From NCBI GenBank assembly GCA_903928895.1, contig CAIYSR010000022.1, positions 1 through 41,388 of the forward strand: 41,388 nt of DNA, read 5' to 3'. The position numbers and the translations under genes are program-made. Positions 1 to 7,691 of the stretch are shown here, in pieces; the first letter of the stretch is position 1; each line of letters begins with the position of its first letter. The stretch is from an uncultured Rhodospirillales bacterium (lineage in GTDB: Bacteria > Pseudomonadota > Alphaproteobacteria > Acetobacterales > Acetobacteraceae). Under the pieces are notes generated by a model that worked only from the letters and a program-made list of their open reading frames with translations, had not been told where the DNA came from and did no database searches.

Positions 1-638
1 CCAGCTTCGTCATCTCCGTCATCCTCTCCTTCGCCCTGGGCATCCTCGCCGCCCGCAAACCTGGCGGCTGGGCCGACGGCATCATCAGCCTCGCGGCCTT
101 CGCCGGCATCTCGGTGCCCGTCTTCTGGCTCGCCCTGATGATGATCCTCATCTTCGCCGTCGGCCTTCACTGGCTCCCCGCGTCGGGCATCGCCAACGTC
201 GGCGACGGCTCCTTCAAAGACCAACTCATCCACCTCGTCATGCCCGTCACGACCCTGGCACTCGCCACCACCGGAGGCTTCACCCGCTTCGTCCGCGCCT
301 CCATGATCGAAGTCCTGCGCCTCGACCTCGTCCGCACCGCCCGCGCCAAAGGCGCGTCCGAATCCCGCGTCATCCTGGTCCACGCCTTCCGCAACGCCCT
401 CATCCCGGTCGTCACCGTCATGGCGCTGAGCTTCGGAACCCTCTTCAACGGCGCCCTGCTGACCGAAACCATGTTCGCCCAACCCGGCATGGGCAAAATG
501 ATCTACGACGCCATCCTCGGAAACGACTTCAACCTCGCCCTCTCCGGCCTGCTCTTCGCCACCCTCGTCACCCTCCTCAGCAACCTCGCCGCCGACCTCG
601 CCTACGGCTGGCTCGACCCCCGGATCAGCTTGCAATGA
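1..638 (+). CDS. Peptide-type ABC transporter permease (DppB-like), 5' truncated
   Basis: This is an inner-membrane permease subunit of a dipeptide/oligopeptide-type ABC importer. The reading frame is open from base 3 to a TGA at 636-638, so the true start lies before the window. A GTG at 114 only begins the longest internal frame. The EAA cytoplasmic loop that contacts the ATPase is visible (TARAKGASESRV followed by FRNALIPV). The C-terminus ends in the family pattern LADLAYGWLDPRI. At least four hydrophobic segments surround these motifs. It is followed after a repeat-filled 268-base gap by the partner permease, so the two are expected to form a heterodimer. The substrate cannot be told, because neither the binding protein nor the ATPases are in view. 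Codons end mostly in C, in contrast to the next gene. Confidence 0.88.
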   Translation, partial: SFVISVILSFALGILAARKPGGWADGIISLAAFAGISVPVFWLALMMILIFAVGLHWLPASGIANVGDGSFKDQLIHLVMPVTTLALATTGGFTRFVRASMIEVLRLDLVRTARAKGASESRVILVHAFRNALIPVVTVMALSFGTLFNGALLTETMFAQPGMGKMIYDAILGNDFNLALSGLLFATLVTLLSNLAADLAYGWLDPRISLQ

Positions 639-645
639 TGTTCCC

Positions 646-896
646 TGCGGCAAGAAAGCAAGGCGGGGGCGCTGCCCCTCGACCCCGCTGGGGGCTGAGC
701 CCCCAGACCCGCGTCCGTTTAAGCAAGAGGCTGGAAGAAGAGAGAGAGGGGCCGACGGAGCGGTTCCGACCGCTCGGCTGGCCCCTCTCTCTCTTCTTCC
801 AGCATTCCTTCCCTAGGTGGATGAGGTCCAGGGGATCATCCCCTGGTGGGGGTCGGGGGGGCAAAGCCCCCCGCCTTGCTTGCTCTCCCGCAAGGA
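646..896. repeat. MITE-like palindromic element between the two permease genes
   Basis: The gap between the permeases is almost wholly inverted repeats. The outer arms match each other inverted: about 647-686 reads GCGGCAAGAAAGCAAGGCGG and the complement of about 843-895 reads GCGGGAGAGCAAGCAAGGCG, with similarity continuing inward through C/G runs. Inside are a perfect odd palindrome at 688-706, a long hairpin at 731-802, a second 19-base palindrome at 828-846 and a GGGGGGC-AAA-GCCCCCC hairpin near 855-872. No coding capacity is credible. The layout is that of a non-autonomous miniature element or a large intergenic palindromic repeat. No target-site duplication could be assigned with confidence. 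Confidence 0.6.
731..802. other. Long perfect hairpin inside the intergenic element
   Basis: Two perfectly complementary 23-base arms lie at 731-753 and 780-802 (CTGGAAGAAGAGAGAGAGGG and three more bases on the left). A second 7-bp stem, 758-764 with 769-775, sits in the middle around the loop TCCG. Transcription through it would give a very stable RNA stem between the two permease cistrons. There is no downstream T tract, so it is not a classic intrinsic terminator. It could instead act as an RNase or attenuation site that lowers expression of the second permease. Confidence 0.7.
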
Positions 897-906
897 GCCT
901 CATCGC

Positions 907-1815
907 ATGAGCCGGCCCGAGGTTGCGGTCAGTCCGTGGCGGTTGCGGTGGCGCCGGTTTTTGCGGCATCGGGCGGGGGTGTCGAGTTTGGTGGTGCTGG
1001 GGCTGCTGATCTTGTTTGCTTTGGCGGCGTTGCCGATGCAGCGGTTTGGCTGGGATCCGGATGCGACGGATTTGTTTTCCCGGTTCGATCCCCCTTCGGC
1101 GAAGCACTGGCTGGGGACGGACGAGGCGGGGCGGGATGAATTGATCCGGCTGATGGTGGGCGGCCAGATGTCGTTGCTGGTGGGGGTGATGGCGACCGGG
1201 ATTGGCGGGGTGGTGGGGTTGTTGATCGGGGTATGCGCCGGATATTTCGGGGGCCGGGTGGATGCGGTGTTGATGCGTTTTACCGATGGGATGATTGCGC
1301 TGCCGTTGTTGCCGTTGCTGATTGTGCTGGGCGCGGTGGATTTGACCAAATTGGGCTTTTCGCGGGAGTTCGCGCATTCGGGGGCGGCGGGGTTTTGGCG
1401 GATTATCGTGATCATCGCGATTGTCGACTGGACCGCGATTGCCCGGCTGGTGCGGGCGGCGACGATTGCGATCAAGGAGCGCGATTTCGTACGTGCGGCG
1501 CGGGCTTCTGGGGCGGGGGCGGGGTATGTGATGACGTCCCATGTGCTGCCCAATGTCGCCACCCCGATCATCGTCGCCTTCACCTTGACGGTGGGCCGCG
1601 TGATCCTGTTCGAGAGCGTGTTGAGCTTCCTCGGCTTCGGCATCGTCCCGCCGACTCCGAGCTGGGGCAACATGCTGAACAACGCGCAGGAGCTGGTGAC
1701 GTCGGCGCCGGCCTTGGCGATCTATCCGGGCCTGCTGATTTTTGTGACTGTGATTGCGGTGAATTTCCTGGGCGACGGGTTGCAGCATGCGTTCGATCCG
1801 CGCTCGGAGAGGTAG
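907..1815 (+). CDS. Peptide-type ABC transporter permease (DppC-like)
   Basis: This is the second inner-membrane permease of the peptide-type importer, 302 residues. ATG 907 is chosen because in-frame sequence upstream belongs to the repeat element and translates into low-complexity residues. An AAGGAG at 892-897 precedes it. The N-terminus has the DppC/OppC pattern: a basic stretch (WRLRWRRFLRHR), one membrane helix, then HWLGTDEAGRDELIRLMVGG. The EAA loop is RAARASGAGAGY followed by HVLPNVATPIIV, and the end is DGLQHAFDPRSER. Codon style shifts within the gene: G/T-ending codons to about 1540, C-ending codons to about 1700, then G/T-ending again. The family is secure; the substrate is unknown. 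Confidence 0.9.
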   Translation: MSRPEVAVSPWRLRWRRFLRHRAGVSSLVVLGLLILFALAALPMQRFGWDPDATDLFSRFDPPSAKHWLGTDEAGRDELIRLMVGGQMSLLVGVMATGIGGVVGLLIGVCAGYFGGRVDAVLMRFTDGMIALPLLPLLIVLGAVDLTKLGFSREFAHSGAAGFWRIIVIIAIVDWTAIARLVRAATIAIKERDFVRAARASGAGAGYVMTSHVLPNVATPIIVAFTLTVGRVILFESVLSFLGFGIVPPTPSWGNMLNNAQELVTSAPALAIYPGLLIFVTVIAVNFLGDGLQHAFDPRSER

Positions 1816-1857
1816 CGGGCGTGTTGGTTTCGGCCTAAGTTGGGTCAAGAGTTTTTC

Positions 1858-1864
1858 AGGGAGG
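1858..1864 (+). promoter_or_regulatory. Ribosome binding site of the Liv-type binding protein
   Basis: AGGGAGG lies 6 bases before ATG 1871. It fixes that ATG as the start over in-frame upstream starts inside the previous gene, and places the Tat-like signal peptide at the N-terminus. Confidence 0.8.
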
Positions 1865-1870
1865 TTTACC

Positions 1871-3067
1871 ATGCGCCGTCGCGAACTACTGGCTGCCACG
1901 CTGGCTTCGGGGATTGCCGGTCCGGCCTTTGCGCAGGGCAAGCCGATCAAGCTGGCCCTGATCGCCGACCGCACCGGGCCGCTGGAGGCCTATGCCAAGC
2001 AGATGTGGATCGGCTTCGATATGGGGCTGGAATATGCCACCAAGGGCACCAACACGGTCGCCGGCCGCAAGCTTGAGATCGTGCGCAAGGACAGCCAGAC
2101 CAAGCCCGATGTCGGGCGCAGCCTGCTGGCCGAGGCCTATGGCGACGACAATGTGGATATCGCCATTGGCGGCACCTCCTCGGCGGTGGCGCTGGCGATG
2201 CTGCCGGTGGCGGCCGAATACAAAAAGGTTCTGATCGTTGATGGCGCAGTGGCGGACGGCATCACCGGCGCGGCGTGGAACAAGTATATTTTCCGGGTTG
2301 ACCGCAATTCGACGATGGACGCCGTCTCCAATGCCGTCTCCATCGGCAAGCCCGGTGTCGTCGTCGCCACTTTGGCGCAGGACTATGCCTTCGGCCGCGA
2401 TGGCGTCGCCGCTTTCCGCGCCGCCTTGGCCGGCACCGGCGCGAAGCTGGTGCACGAGGAATACGCGCCCCCGACGGCGACCGACTTCACCGCCCCGGCG
2501 CAGCGCATTTTCGATGCCCTGGCCAAGGAGACCGGCGAGAAATACCTCTTCACCATCTGGGCCGGCGCGGATCCGATGGGCAAGCTCGCCGCGCTGAACC
2601 CCGAACGCCTCGGCATCAAGCTCTCCACCGGCGGCAACATCCTGCCCGGCCTGAAGGCCTACAAGGCCATCCCGGGCGTCAACGGCATGCAGGGCGCGAC
2701 CTACTACTACTATGAAATCCCCAAGAACCCGATCAACGACTGGTTCGTCGCCGAGCACGTCAAGCGCTACAACGAGCCGCCGGACTTCTTCACCTGCAAT
2801 GGCATGGTCACTTCCCTGGGGCTGGTCGCCGCGCTCGAGAAGACCAAAGGCGCCACCGATGCCGACACCCTGATCGCCGCCATGGAGGGCCTCGCCTTCG
2901 ACACCCCCAAGGGCAAGGTCATGTTCCGCCCCGAGGATCATCAGGCGCTCCAGTCGATGTTCGGCTTCAAGCTCGACAATACGCTCGATCGCCCCTGGGC
3001 GGTCCCGGTTGGGACCCATGAGTTCACGATCGACGAAATGAAGATCCCCATCGCCAACAAGCGGTGA
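1871..3067 (+). CDS. Liv-type ABC transporter substrate-binding protein
   Basis: A 398-residue periplasmic binding protein of the branched-chain-amino-acid/amide class (LivK-like, type I fold). The N-terminus MRRRELLAATLASGIAGPAFAQ is a signal peptide with a twin-arginine-like RRR-E-LL start and AFAQ cleavage context. The mature part opens with IKLALIADRTGPLEAYAKQ, the usual first strand and ligand-loop region, and continues with VDIAIGGTSSAVALAMLPVA and VLIVDGAVADGITG. It heads a complete importer in the standard order (binding protein, two ATPases, two permeases). The terminal nucleoside hydrolase makes nucleosides a better guess than leucine, isoleucine or valine. Its TGA overlaps the next ATG by one base. 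Ligand assignment is inference. Confidence 0.85.
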   Translation: MRRRELLAATLASGIAGPAFAQGKPIKLALIADRTGPLEAYAKQMWIGFDMGLEYATKGTNTVAGRKLEIVRKDSQTKPDVGRSLLAEAYGDDNVDIAIGGTSSAVALAMLPVAAEYKKVLIVDGAVADGITGAAWNKYIFRVDRNSTMDAVSNAVSIGKPGVVVATLAQDYAFGRDGVAAFRAALAGTGAKLVHEEYAPPTATDFTAPAQRIFDALAKETGEKYLFTIWAGADPMGKLAALNPERLGIKLSTGGNILPGLKAYKAIPGVNGMQGATYYYYEIPKNPINDWFVAEHVKRYNEPPDFFTCNGMVTSLGLVAALEKTKGATDADTLIAAMEGLAFDTPKGKVMFRPEDHQALQSMFGFKLDNTLDRPWAVPVGTHEFTIDEMKIPIANKR

Positions 3068-3840
3068 TGTCCACAGCCGTCCTCGAAACCCGCGACCTGA
3101 CCATCCGCTTCGGCGGTCAAGTCGCGGTGGACCGGGTGTCTTGCGCCTTCCATCCGGGTACGCTGACCGCCATCGTCGGCCCCAACGGGGCGGGCAAGAC
3201 CACCTATTTCAACTTGATCTCCGGCCAGCTCCGCGCCTCGTCCGGCAGCGTGCTGCTGCGCGGGCGCGATATCTCGCGCATGGCGGCGCCGCTCCGCGCC
3301 CGCCTCGGCCTCGGCCGGGCCTTTCAGCTCACCAACCTCTTCCCCGACCTCTCCGTGCTCGAAAACGTCCGCCTCGCCGTCCAGGCCCGCGCCGGCGTCT
3401 TTCTCGACTTCCTGTCCCTGGCGATGGACCGCACTCAACTGACCGAAACCGCCATTGCCCATCTCCGCCGCGTCCGCCTGCTCGACCGTGCCGGCACGGC
3501 CGCGGCCGTCCTCAGTCACGGCGACCAGCGCAAGCTCGAAGTGGCGATGATGCTGGCGCTTGAGCCCGACATCTTCATGTTCGACGAACCCACCGCCGGC
3601 ATGAGCGTCGACGAGGTCCCCGTCATCCTCGATCTGATCGAGGAGATCAAAGCCGAGGCCAACAAGACTATCCTTCTCGTCGAACACAAGATGGACGTCG
3701 TCCGCCGTCTCGCCGACCGCGTCATTGTGCTGCACAACGGCGCCCTGGTTGCCGACGGCGAGCCCGCCGAGGTCGTGGCGTCGGCCATCGTGCAGGAGGC
3801 CTATCTCGGCATTCCCGCTGGAAAGCCCGCGCATGGCTGA
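3067..3840 (+). CDS. Liv-type ABC transporter ATP-binding protein (LivG-like)
   Basis: The first of two cytoplasmic ATPases of the importer, 257 residues. Walker A is GPNGAGKTT near residue 39. The Q-loop region contains FQLTNLFPDLSVLENVRLA, typical of LivG. The signature is SHGDQRKLEVAMML, the Liv variant of LSGGQ, and Walker B is FMFDEPTAGM followed by the H-loop LLVEHKMDVV. ATG 3067 overlaps the preceding stop by one base; a GTG one codon earlier is also possible. The 3' end overlaps the next ATPase by eight bases, indicating translational coupling. Confidence 0.92.
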   Translation: MSTAVLETRDLTIRFGGQVAVDRVSCAFHPGTLTAIVGPNGAGKTTYFNLISGQLRASSGSVLLRGRDISRMAAPLRARLGLGRAFQLTNLFPDLSVLENVRLAVQARAGVFLDFLSLAMDRTQLTETAIAHLRRVRLLDRAGTAAAVLSHGDQRKLEVAMMLALEPDIFMFDEPTAGMSVDEVPVILDLIEEIKAEANKTILLVEHKMDVVRRLADRVIVLHNGALVADGEPAEVVASAIVQEAYLGIPAGKPAHG

Positions 3841-4561
3841 GAAGATTCTGCTTCAGCTCGAAGGCGTGCAAACCCATATCGGGCGCTACCACATCCTGCA
3901 CGGCGTCGATCTCAGCGTCCCCGAGGGCGGCCTGACCGTCCTGCTCGGCCGCAACGGGGCGGGCAAAACCACCACGCTGCGCACCGTCATGGGCCTGTGG
4001 CGCGCCAGCGCCGGGCGCATCCTGTTCGACGGCACCGACATCGCTGCCATGGCCACGCCGGACATCGCCCGCCTCGGCATCGCCTACGTGCCGGAAGCCA
4101 TGGGCATCTTCACCGGCCTCACGGTGCGCGAAAACCTCCTCCTCGCCACCACCGCCGGCCGCTTCGATGATGCCCGCCTCGATGCCGTCTTCGCCCTCTT
4201 CCCCGTGCTCAAAACCAAATGGCATGACGCCGCCGGCGGGCTCTCCGGCGGGCAGAAACAAATGCTGGCGATCAGCCGGGCGATGGTCGAGCAACGCCGC
4301 CTGATGATCGTCGACGAACCCACCAAAGGCCTCGCGCCCGCCGTCATCGAGCACCTCATCGGCGGCTTCCACACGCTCAAGCAAAGCCGCACCACCATCC
4401 TGCTGGTCGAGCAGAACTTCCACATGGCCCGCTCCGTCGGCGACAGCGTCGCCGTCATGGACGACGGCCGCGTGGTTCACGCCGGCACGATGGCCGATCT
4501 CGCCGGCGACGAGGCCCTCCAAGGCCGCCTCCTCGGCCTCAGCCTGGCGGCCCATCAATGA
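3833..4561 (+). CDS. Liv-type ABC transporter ATP-binding protein (LivF-like)
   Basis: The second ATPase of the importer, 242 residues. Walker A is GRNGAGKTTTLRTVMG, followed by YVPEAMGIFTGLTVRENL, which is characteristic of LivF. The signature is LSGGQKQMLAISRAM, Walker B is LMIVDEPTKGLAP, and the H-loop is ILLVEQNFHMA. ATG 3833 is chosen over longer in-frame starts because it gives the usual LivF N-terminus and an eight-base overlap with the previous gene. Its stop shares ATGA with the following permease. It should pair with the other ATPase beneath the two permeases. Confidence 0.92.
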   Translation: MAEKILLQLEGVQTHIGRYHILHGVDLSVPEGGLTVLLGRNGAGKTTTLRTVMGLWRASAGRILFDGTDIAAMATPDIARLGIAYVPEAMGIFTGLTVRENLLLATTAGRFDDARLDAVFALFPVLKTKWHDAAGGLSGGQKQMLAISRAMVEQRRLMIVDEPTKGLAPAVIEHLIGGFHTLKQSRTTILLVEQNFHMARSVGDSVAVMDDGRVVHAGTMADLAGDEALQGRLLGLSLAAHQ

Positions 4562-5529
4562 AGCGCGATCTGACCCCCTGGCTCTTGCTGCCCATCGTCG
4601 CCTTGGCGATGCTGCCGCTGATGAGCTTCTCCACTTGGCTCACGCTGACCATCGCCGGCGCCGCCATGGGCATGATGCTCTTCCTCATGGCCTCGGGCCT
4701 CACCCTCGTATTCGGCCTGATGGACGTGATGAACTTCGCCCACGGCGCCTTCATCACGCTCGGCGCCTACCTCGCCGTCACCGTCCTCGGCCGCCTCTCC
4801 GGCTGGGGCGGCCCGGACAGCCTGGCCTGGAACCTCGCCGCCCTCGCCGTCGCCGTCACCACCGGCGCCATCGCCACCGGCGCGGTCGGCGCCGTCTTCG
4901 AACGCGTCATCATCCGCCGCGTCTACGGCTCCCACCTCCAGCAGATCCTGATCACCATGGGCGGCCTCATCGTCGCCGGCCAACTCGTGATCGTGCTGTG
5001 GGGCGCCCAGCCCCTGCAAGTCGCCAAGCCCGTGCTGCTGCGCGGCAGCTTCCTGCTTGGCGGCGCCGCCATCGAGACCTATCGCCTCGTCGCCGTCGTC
5101 CTCGGCCTGCTCGTCTTCGGCATCGCTTATCTGGTTCTCAACCGCACCCGCATCGGCCTGCTCGTGCGCGCCGGCGTCGAAAACCGCGAAATGGTCGAAG
5201 CCCTTGGTTTTCGCATCGAACGCCTCTTCGTCGCCGTCTTCGTCGCCGGCGCGGCGCTGGCCGGAATCGGCGGCGTCATGTGGGGCGGCTACCAGGAAGT
5301 CGTCACCGCCACCATCGGCGACGAAATGACGGTGCTGATCTTCATCGTCATCATCATCGGCGGCCTCGGCTCCGTCACCGGCTGCTTCCAGGCCGCGGTC
5401 CTGGTCGGGCTTACCACCAACTATGTCGGCTACCTCACGCCCAAACTCGCGCTCGGTTCCAATATCGCGCTGATGGTGTTGGTGCTCTTGTGGCGACCGC
5501 GGGGGTTGTTTCCGGTGGCGAAGCAATGA
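4558..5529 (+). CDS. Liv-type ABC transporter permease (LivH-like)
   Basis: An inner-membrane permease of the branched-chain-type family, 323 residues with about eight to nine hydrophobic helices. The conserved LivH segment GLTLVFGLMDVMNFAHGAFI lies near residues 43-62. The conserved loop TRIGLLVRAGVENREMVEAL followed by the FRIERLF block contacts the ATPases. The C-terminus has FIVIIIGGLGSVTGC and ends in LLWRPRGLFPVAKQ. It overlaps the upstream ATPase by four bases. A 166-base interval containing a hairpin repeat separates it from its LivM partner, the only break in an otherwise overlapping operon. Confidence 0.92.
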   Translation: MKRDLTPWLLLPIVALAMLPLMSFSTWLTLTIAGAAMGMMLFLMASGLTLVFGLMDVMNFAHGAFITLGAYLAVTVLGRLSGWGGPDSLAWNLAALAVAVTTGAIATGAVGAVFERVIIRRVYGSHLQQILITMGGLIVAGQLVIVLWGAQPLQVAKPVLLRGSFLLGGAAIETYRLVAVVLGLLVFGIAYLVLNRTRIGLLVRAGVENREMVEALGFRIERLFVAVFVAGAALAGIGGVMWGGYQEVVTATIGDEMTVLIFIVIIIGGLGSVTGCFQAAVLVGLTTNYVGYLTPKLALGSNIALMVLVLLWRPRGLFPVAKQ

Positions 5530-5542
5530 AAGCAGCAAAGCC

Positions 5543-5660
5543 AAGCGCTTCTTTTTTGAAAAAAAGAAGCAAAAAACTTCCATCCATTGGAGTCGGTGGT
5601 GCCACCCTTCGCAAAGCCATGGGTAAGGTTTTTTTGCTTCTTTTTTTCCAAAAAAAGAAG
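5543..5660. repeat. Dispersed hairpin repeat, copy A
   Basis: An AT-rich element lies between the two Liv permease genes. Hairpin one is GCTTCTTTTTT at 5547-5557 pairing with AAAAAAGAAGC at 5560-5570. Hairpin two is CTTCTTTTTTT at 5637-5647 pairing with AAAAAAAGAAG at 5650-5660. A GC-richer core at about 5571-5635 contains TTGGAGTCGG and CAAAGCCATGGGTAA. The segment 5543-5635 recurs inverted at 20715-20806 with roughly 85% identity by eye, so this is a repeat family rather than a gene-specific leader. It is embedded in the transcribed operon and may act as a partial terminator or RNA-processing site. Confidence 0.8.
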
Positions 5661-5695
5661 ACCTTCCTTCCTGCCCTTGATTTGACGACCCCCCA

Positions 5696-6751
5696 ATGAA
5701 ACGCCTCCTCTCCGGCGACCGGCCCGGTCACCCCATCGCCGCGGCCCTGATGCTCGCGCTCCTGCTTGCCCTCGCCTTTGCGCCCTTCCTCTTCCCCGGC
5801 ACCAAGTCTATGGCAGCCGCCTCGCGCATCTGCATTTTCATCGTCCTCGCCGCCAGCTACGACATCCTCCTCGGCTACACCGGCATCGTCTCCTTCGCCC
5901 ACACCATGTTCTTCGCCATCGGCGCCTATGCCGTCGCCGTCCCGCTGGCCAACGGCGGGGCCTGGGGCGCCATCGGCGGCGGCCTCGTGGCGGGCAGCCT
6001 GATCGCCGCCATCCTCGCGGCCCTGATTGCCCTGCTCTCGCTGCGGGTGCAGAAGATCTTCTTTTCCATGATCACCCTCGCCGTCGCCTCCCTTGCCCAG
6101 ATCATCGCCGCCCAATGGCGCGACGTCACCGGCGGCGAAGACGGCCTGACCTTCGCGCTGCCCGCCACCCTCGGCCCCGCCTTCCGCCTGCTCGACGACG
6201 CCTTCCTCGGTGTGCAATTCAACGGCCGCCTGATCACCTACTACCTGATCTTCGCGGTCTGCCTGGCTCTGTTCTGGCTGATGCTGCGCATCGTCAACTC
6301 CCCCTTCGGCCGCGTCCTGATGGCGATCCGCGAAAACGAATTCCGCGCCGAGGCTCTCGGCTACCGCACCGTCATCTACCGCACCATCGCCTCCGCCCAG
6401 GCCGCCGCCATCGCCGCCATCGCCGGCGGGCTGATGGCGATCCTGCTCCGCTACAACGGCCCCCAATCCACCCTCAGCTTCGAAATCATGGTCGATATCC
6501 TGCTGATGGTCGTCATCGGCGGCATGGGCACCCTCTACGGCCCCGCCCTCGGTGCCACCGTCATCGTCCTCGCCCAGTACTACCTCCAACCCGCCCTCCA
6601 GGCCGCCGCCGACGCCACCGCAAGCCTCCCGCTGCTCCCCGCCCTCTTCCACCCCGACCGCTGGCTCCTCTGGCTCGGCCTCCTTTTCATCCTGATCGTC
6701 TATTTCCTCCCCGCCGGGATCATCGGCACGCTGCGAAGGAGAGCAGGATGA
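5696..6751 (+). CDS. Liv-type ABC transporter permease (LivM-like)
   Basis: The second permease of the importer, 351 residues. Conserved LivM features are AASYDILLGYTGIVSFAHTM (near residues 51-70) and the ATPase-contact loop FGRVLMAIRENEFRAEALGY with RTVIYRT. The C-terminal VIGGMGTLYGPALGA precedes the last helices. About ten hydrophobic segments are visible. ATG 5696 follows the repeat element by 36 bases. The stop TGA shares an ATGA overlap with the nucleoside hydrolase start, so those two are translationally coupled. Confidence 0.9.
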   Translation: MKRLLSGDRPGHPIAAALMLALLLALAFAPFLFPGTKSMAAASRICIFIVLAASYDILLGYTGIVSFAHTMFFAIGAYAVAVPLANGGAWGAIGGGLVAGSLIAAILAALIALLSLRVQKIFFSMITLAVASLAQIIAAQWRDVTGGEDGLTFALPATLGPAFRLLDDAFLGVQFNGRLITYYLIFAVCLALFWLMLRIVNSPFGRVLMAIRENEFRAEALGYRTVIYRTIASAQAAAIAAIAGGLMAILLRYNGPQSTLSFEIMVDILLMVVIGGMGTLYGPALGATVIVLAQYYLQPALQAAADATASLPLLPALFHPDRWLLWLGLLFILIVYFLPAGIIGTLRRRAG

Positions 6752-7674
6752 CCGCGCGCAAAGTCATCATCGACTGCGACCCCGGCACCGATGACGCCAT
6801 CGCCCTTTTCCTCGCCTTGGCGAGCCCTGAACTCGACGTCGCCCTCATCACCGCCGTCGGCGGCAATGTCGGCCTCGACCACACGCTGCGCAACGCCCGC
6901 GCCCTCGTCGGCCTCACCGGCAAACCCATCCCTGTCGTCGCCGGTGCCGACCGGCCGTTGCTCGGCAGCTTCATCCCCGAACCCCGCGTCCACGGCCGCA
7001 ACGGCATCGGCGGCGTCACCCTGCCCGACGGACCGCCCGTCACCCCCGGGCTCGGCTCGGACGCCATCCGAGAGGTCTTGCGGGCCGCGGCCCCCGGCGA
7101 GATCACCCTCGTCGGGATCGGCCCCGCCACCAACCTCGCCCTTGCCGTGGCCAGCGAACCCGCGCTGCTCGACCGCGTCGCCGAAATCGTCCTGATGACC
7201 GGCGCCTGGGCCGAGGGCAATGTGACGCCGGCCGCCGAATTCAACGCCTGGAATGACCCCGAGGCGCTCGCGATCGTCCTCTCCTGCGGCCGCCCCATCA
7301 CGCTCGCCACCCTCGAACTCACCGCCCAGGCGCTCGCCACTCCGGACTGGATCGCCGCCCAGCAGGGCAGGGGAGGGGCCTGCATGGAAGCTGCCCACAC
7401 CATCCTCGCTTCTGTCCCGCCCTCGCCCCGCCTCGGCGGCCGCGGCACGCCGCAGCACGACGCCTGCGCGATTGCCTGGCTGATCGCGCCGGAACTGTTC
7501 ACCCATCGCGCCGTCCATGCGGCGGTCGACCTGACCCGCGGCCCCGGCCGTGGCCGCACGGTGATCGACCGCTGGGGCAAGCTCCCGGGGCCGCGCAATG
7601 CCGCGCTGCTCGAAACCCTCGACGCCCCGGGATTTTTCGCCCTCCTCGCCCGGCGTATCGCCGCCTTGCCCTAG
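6748..7674 (+). CDS. Nucleoside hydrolase (IunH/RihA-like family)
   Basis: A 308-residue cytoplasmic N-ribohydrolase that would split a nucleoside into base and ribose. The calcium-binding family signature DCDPGTDDA lies at residues 9-17. NARALVGLTG (45-54) and VHGRNGIGG follow in their usual places. The later ligand motif EFNAWNDPEA is present, and the conserved distal Asp is in GTPQHDACAIAWL. Length matches the family. ATG 6748 overlaps the LivM stop by four bases, so it is the last gene of the importer operon. The natural reading is import of a nucleoside followed by hydrolysis. The exact base preference (inosine/uridine or pyrimidine) cannot be read from the motifs. Confidence 0.88.
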   Translation: MTARKVIIDCDPGTDDAIALFLALASPELDVALITAVGGNVGLDHTLRNARALVGLTGKPIPVVAGADRPLLGSFIPEPRVHGRNGIGGVTLPDGPPVTPGLGSDAIREVLRAAAPGEITLVGIGPATNLALAVASEPALLDRVAEIVLMTGAWAEGNVTPAAEFNAWNDPEALAIVLSCGRPITLATLELTAQALATPDWIAAQQGRGGACMEAAHTILASVPPSPRLGGRGTPQHDACAIAWLIAPELFTHRAVHAAVDLTRGPGRGRTVIDRWGKLPGPRNAALLETLDAPGFFALLARRIAALP

Positions 7675-7675
7675 C

Positions 7676-7691
7676 GAGGCGGGCCCGCCTC
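7676..7691. terminator. Palindromic hairpin between convergent genes
   Basis: GAGGCGGGCCCGCCTC is a perfect 16-base palindrome starting two bases after the nucleoside-hydrolase stop and reaching into the stop region of the opposing dioxygenase-like gene. Only 15 bases separate the two convergent genes, so the site probably ends transcription in both directions. There is no T tract. Confidence 0.45.

Noticed and set aside
625-906. Short frames inside the palindromic element, including an N-terminal extension of the DppC-like protein from 817
   Set aside because: The extension encodes repeat-derived Gly/Pro/Ser residues; ATG 907 with AAGGAG upstream gives the normal family N-terminus.
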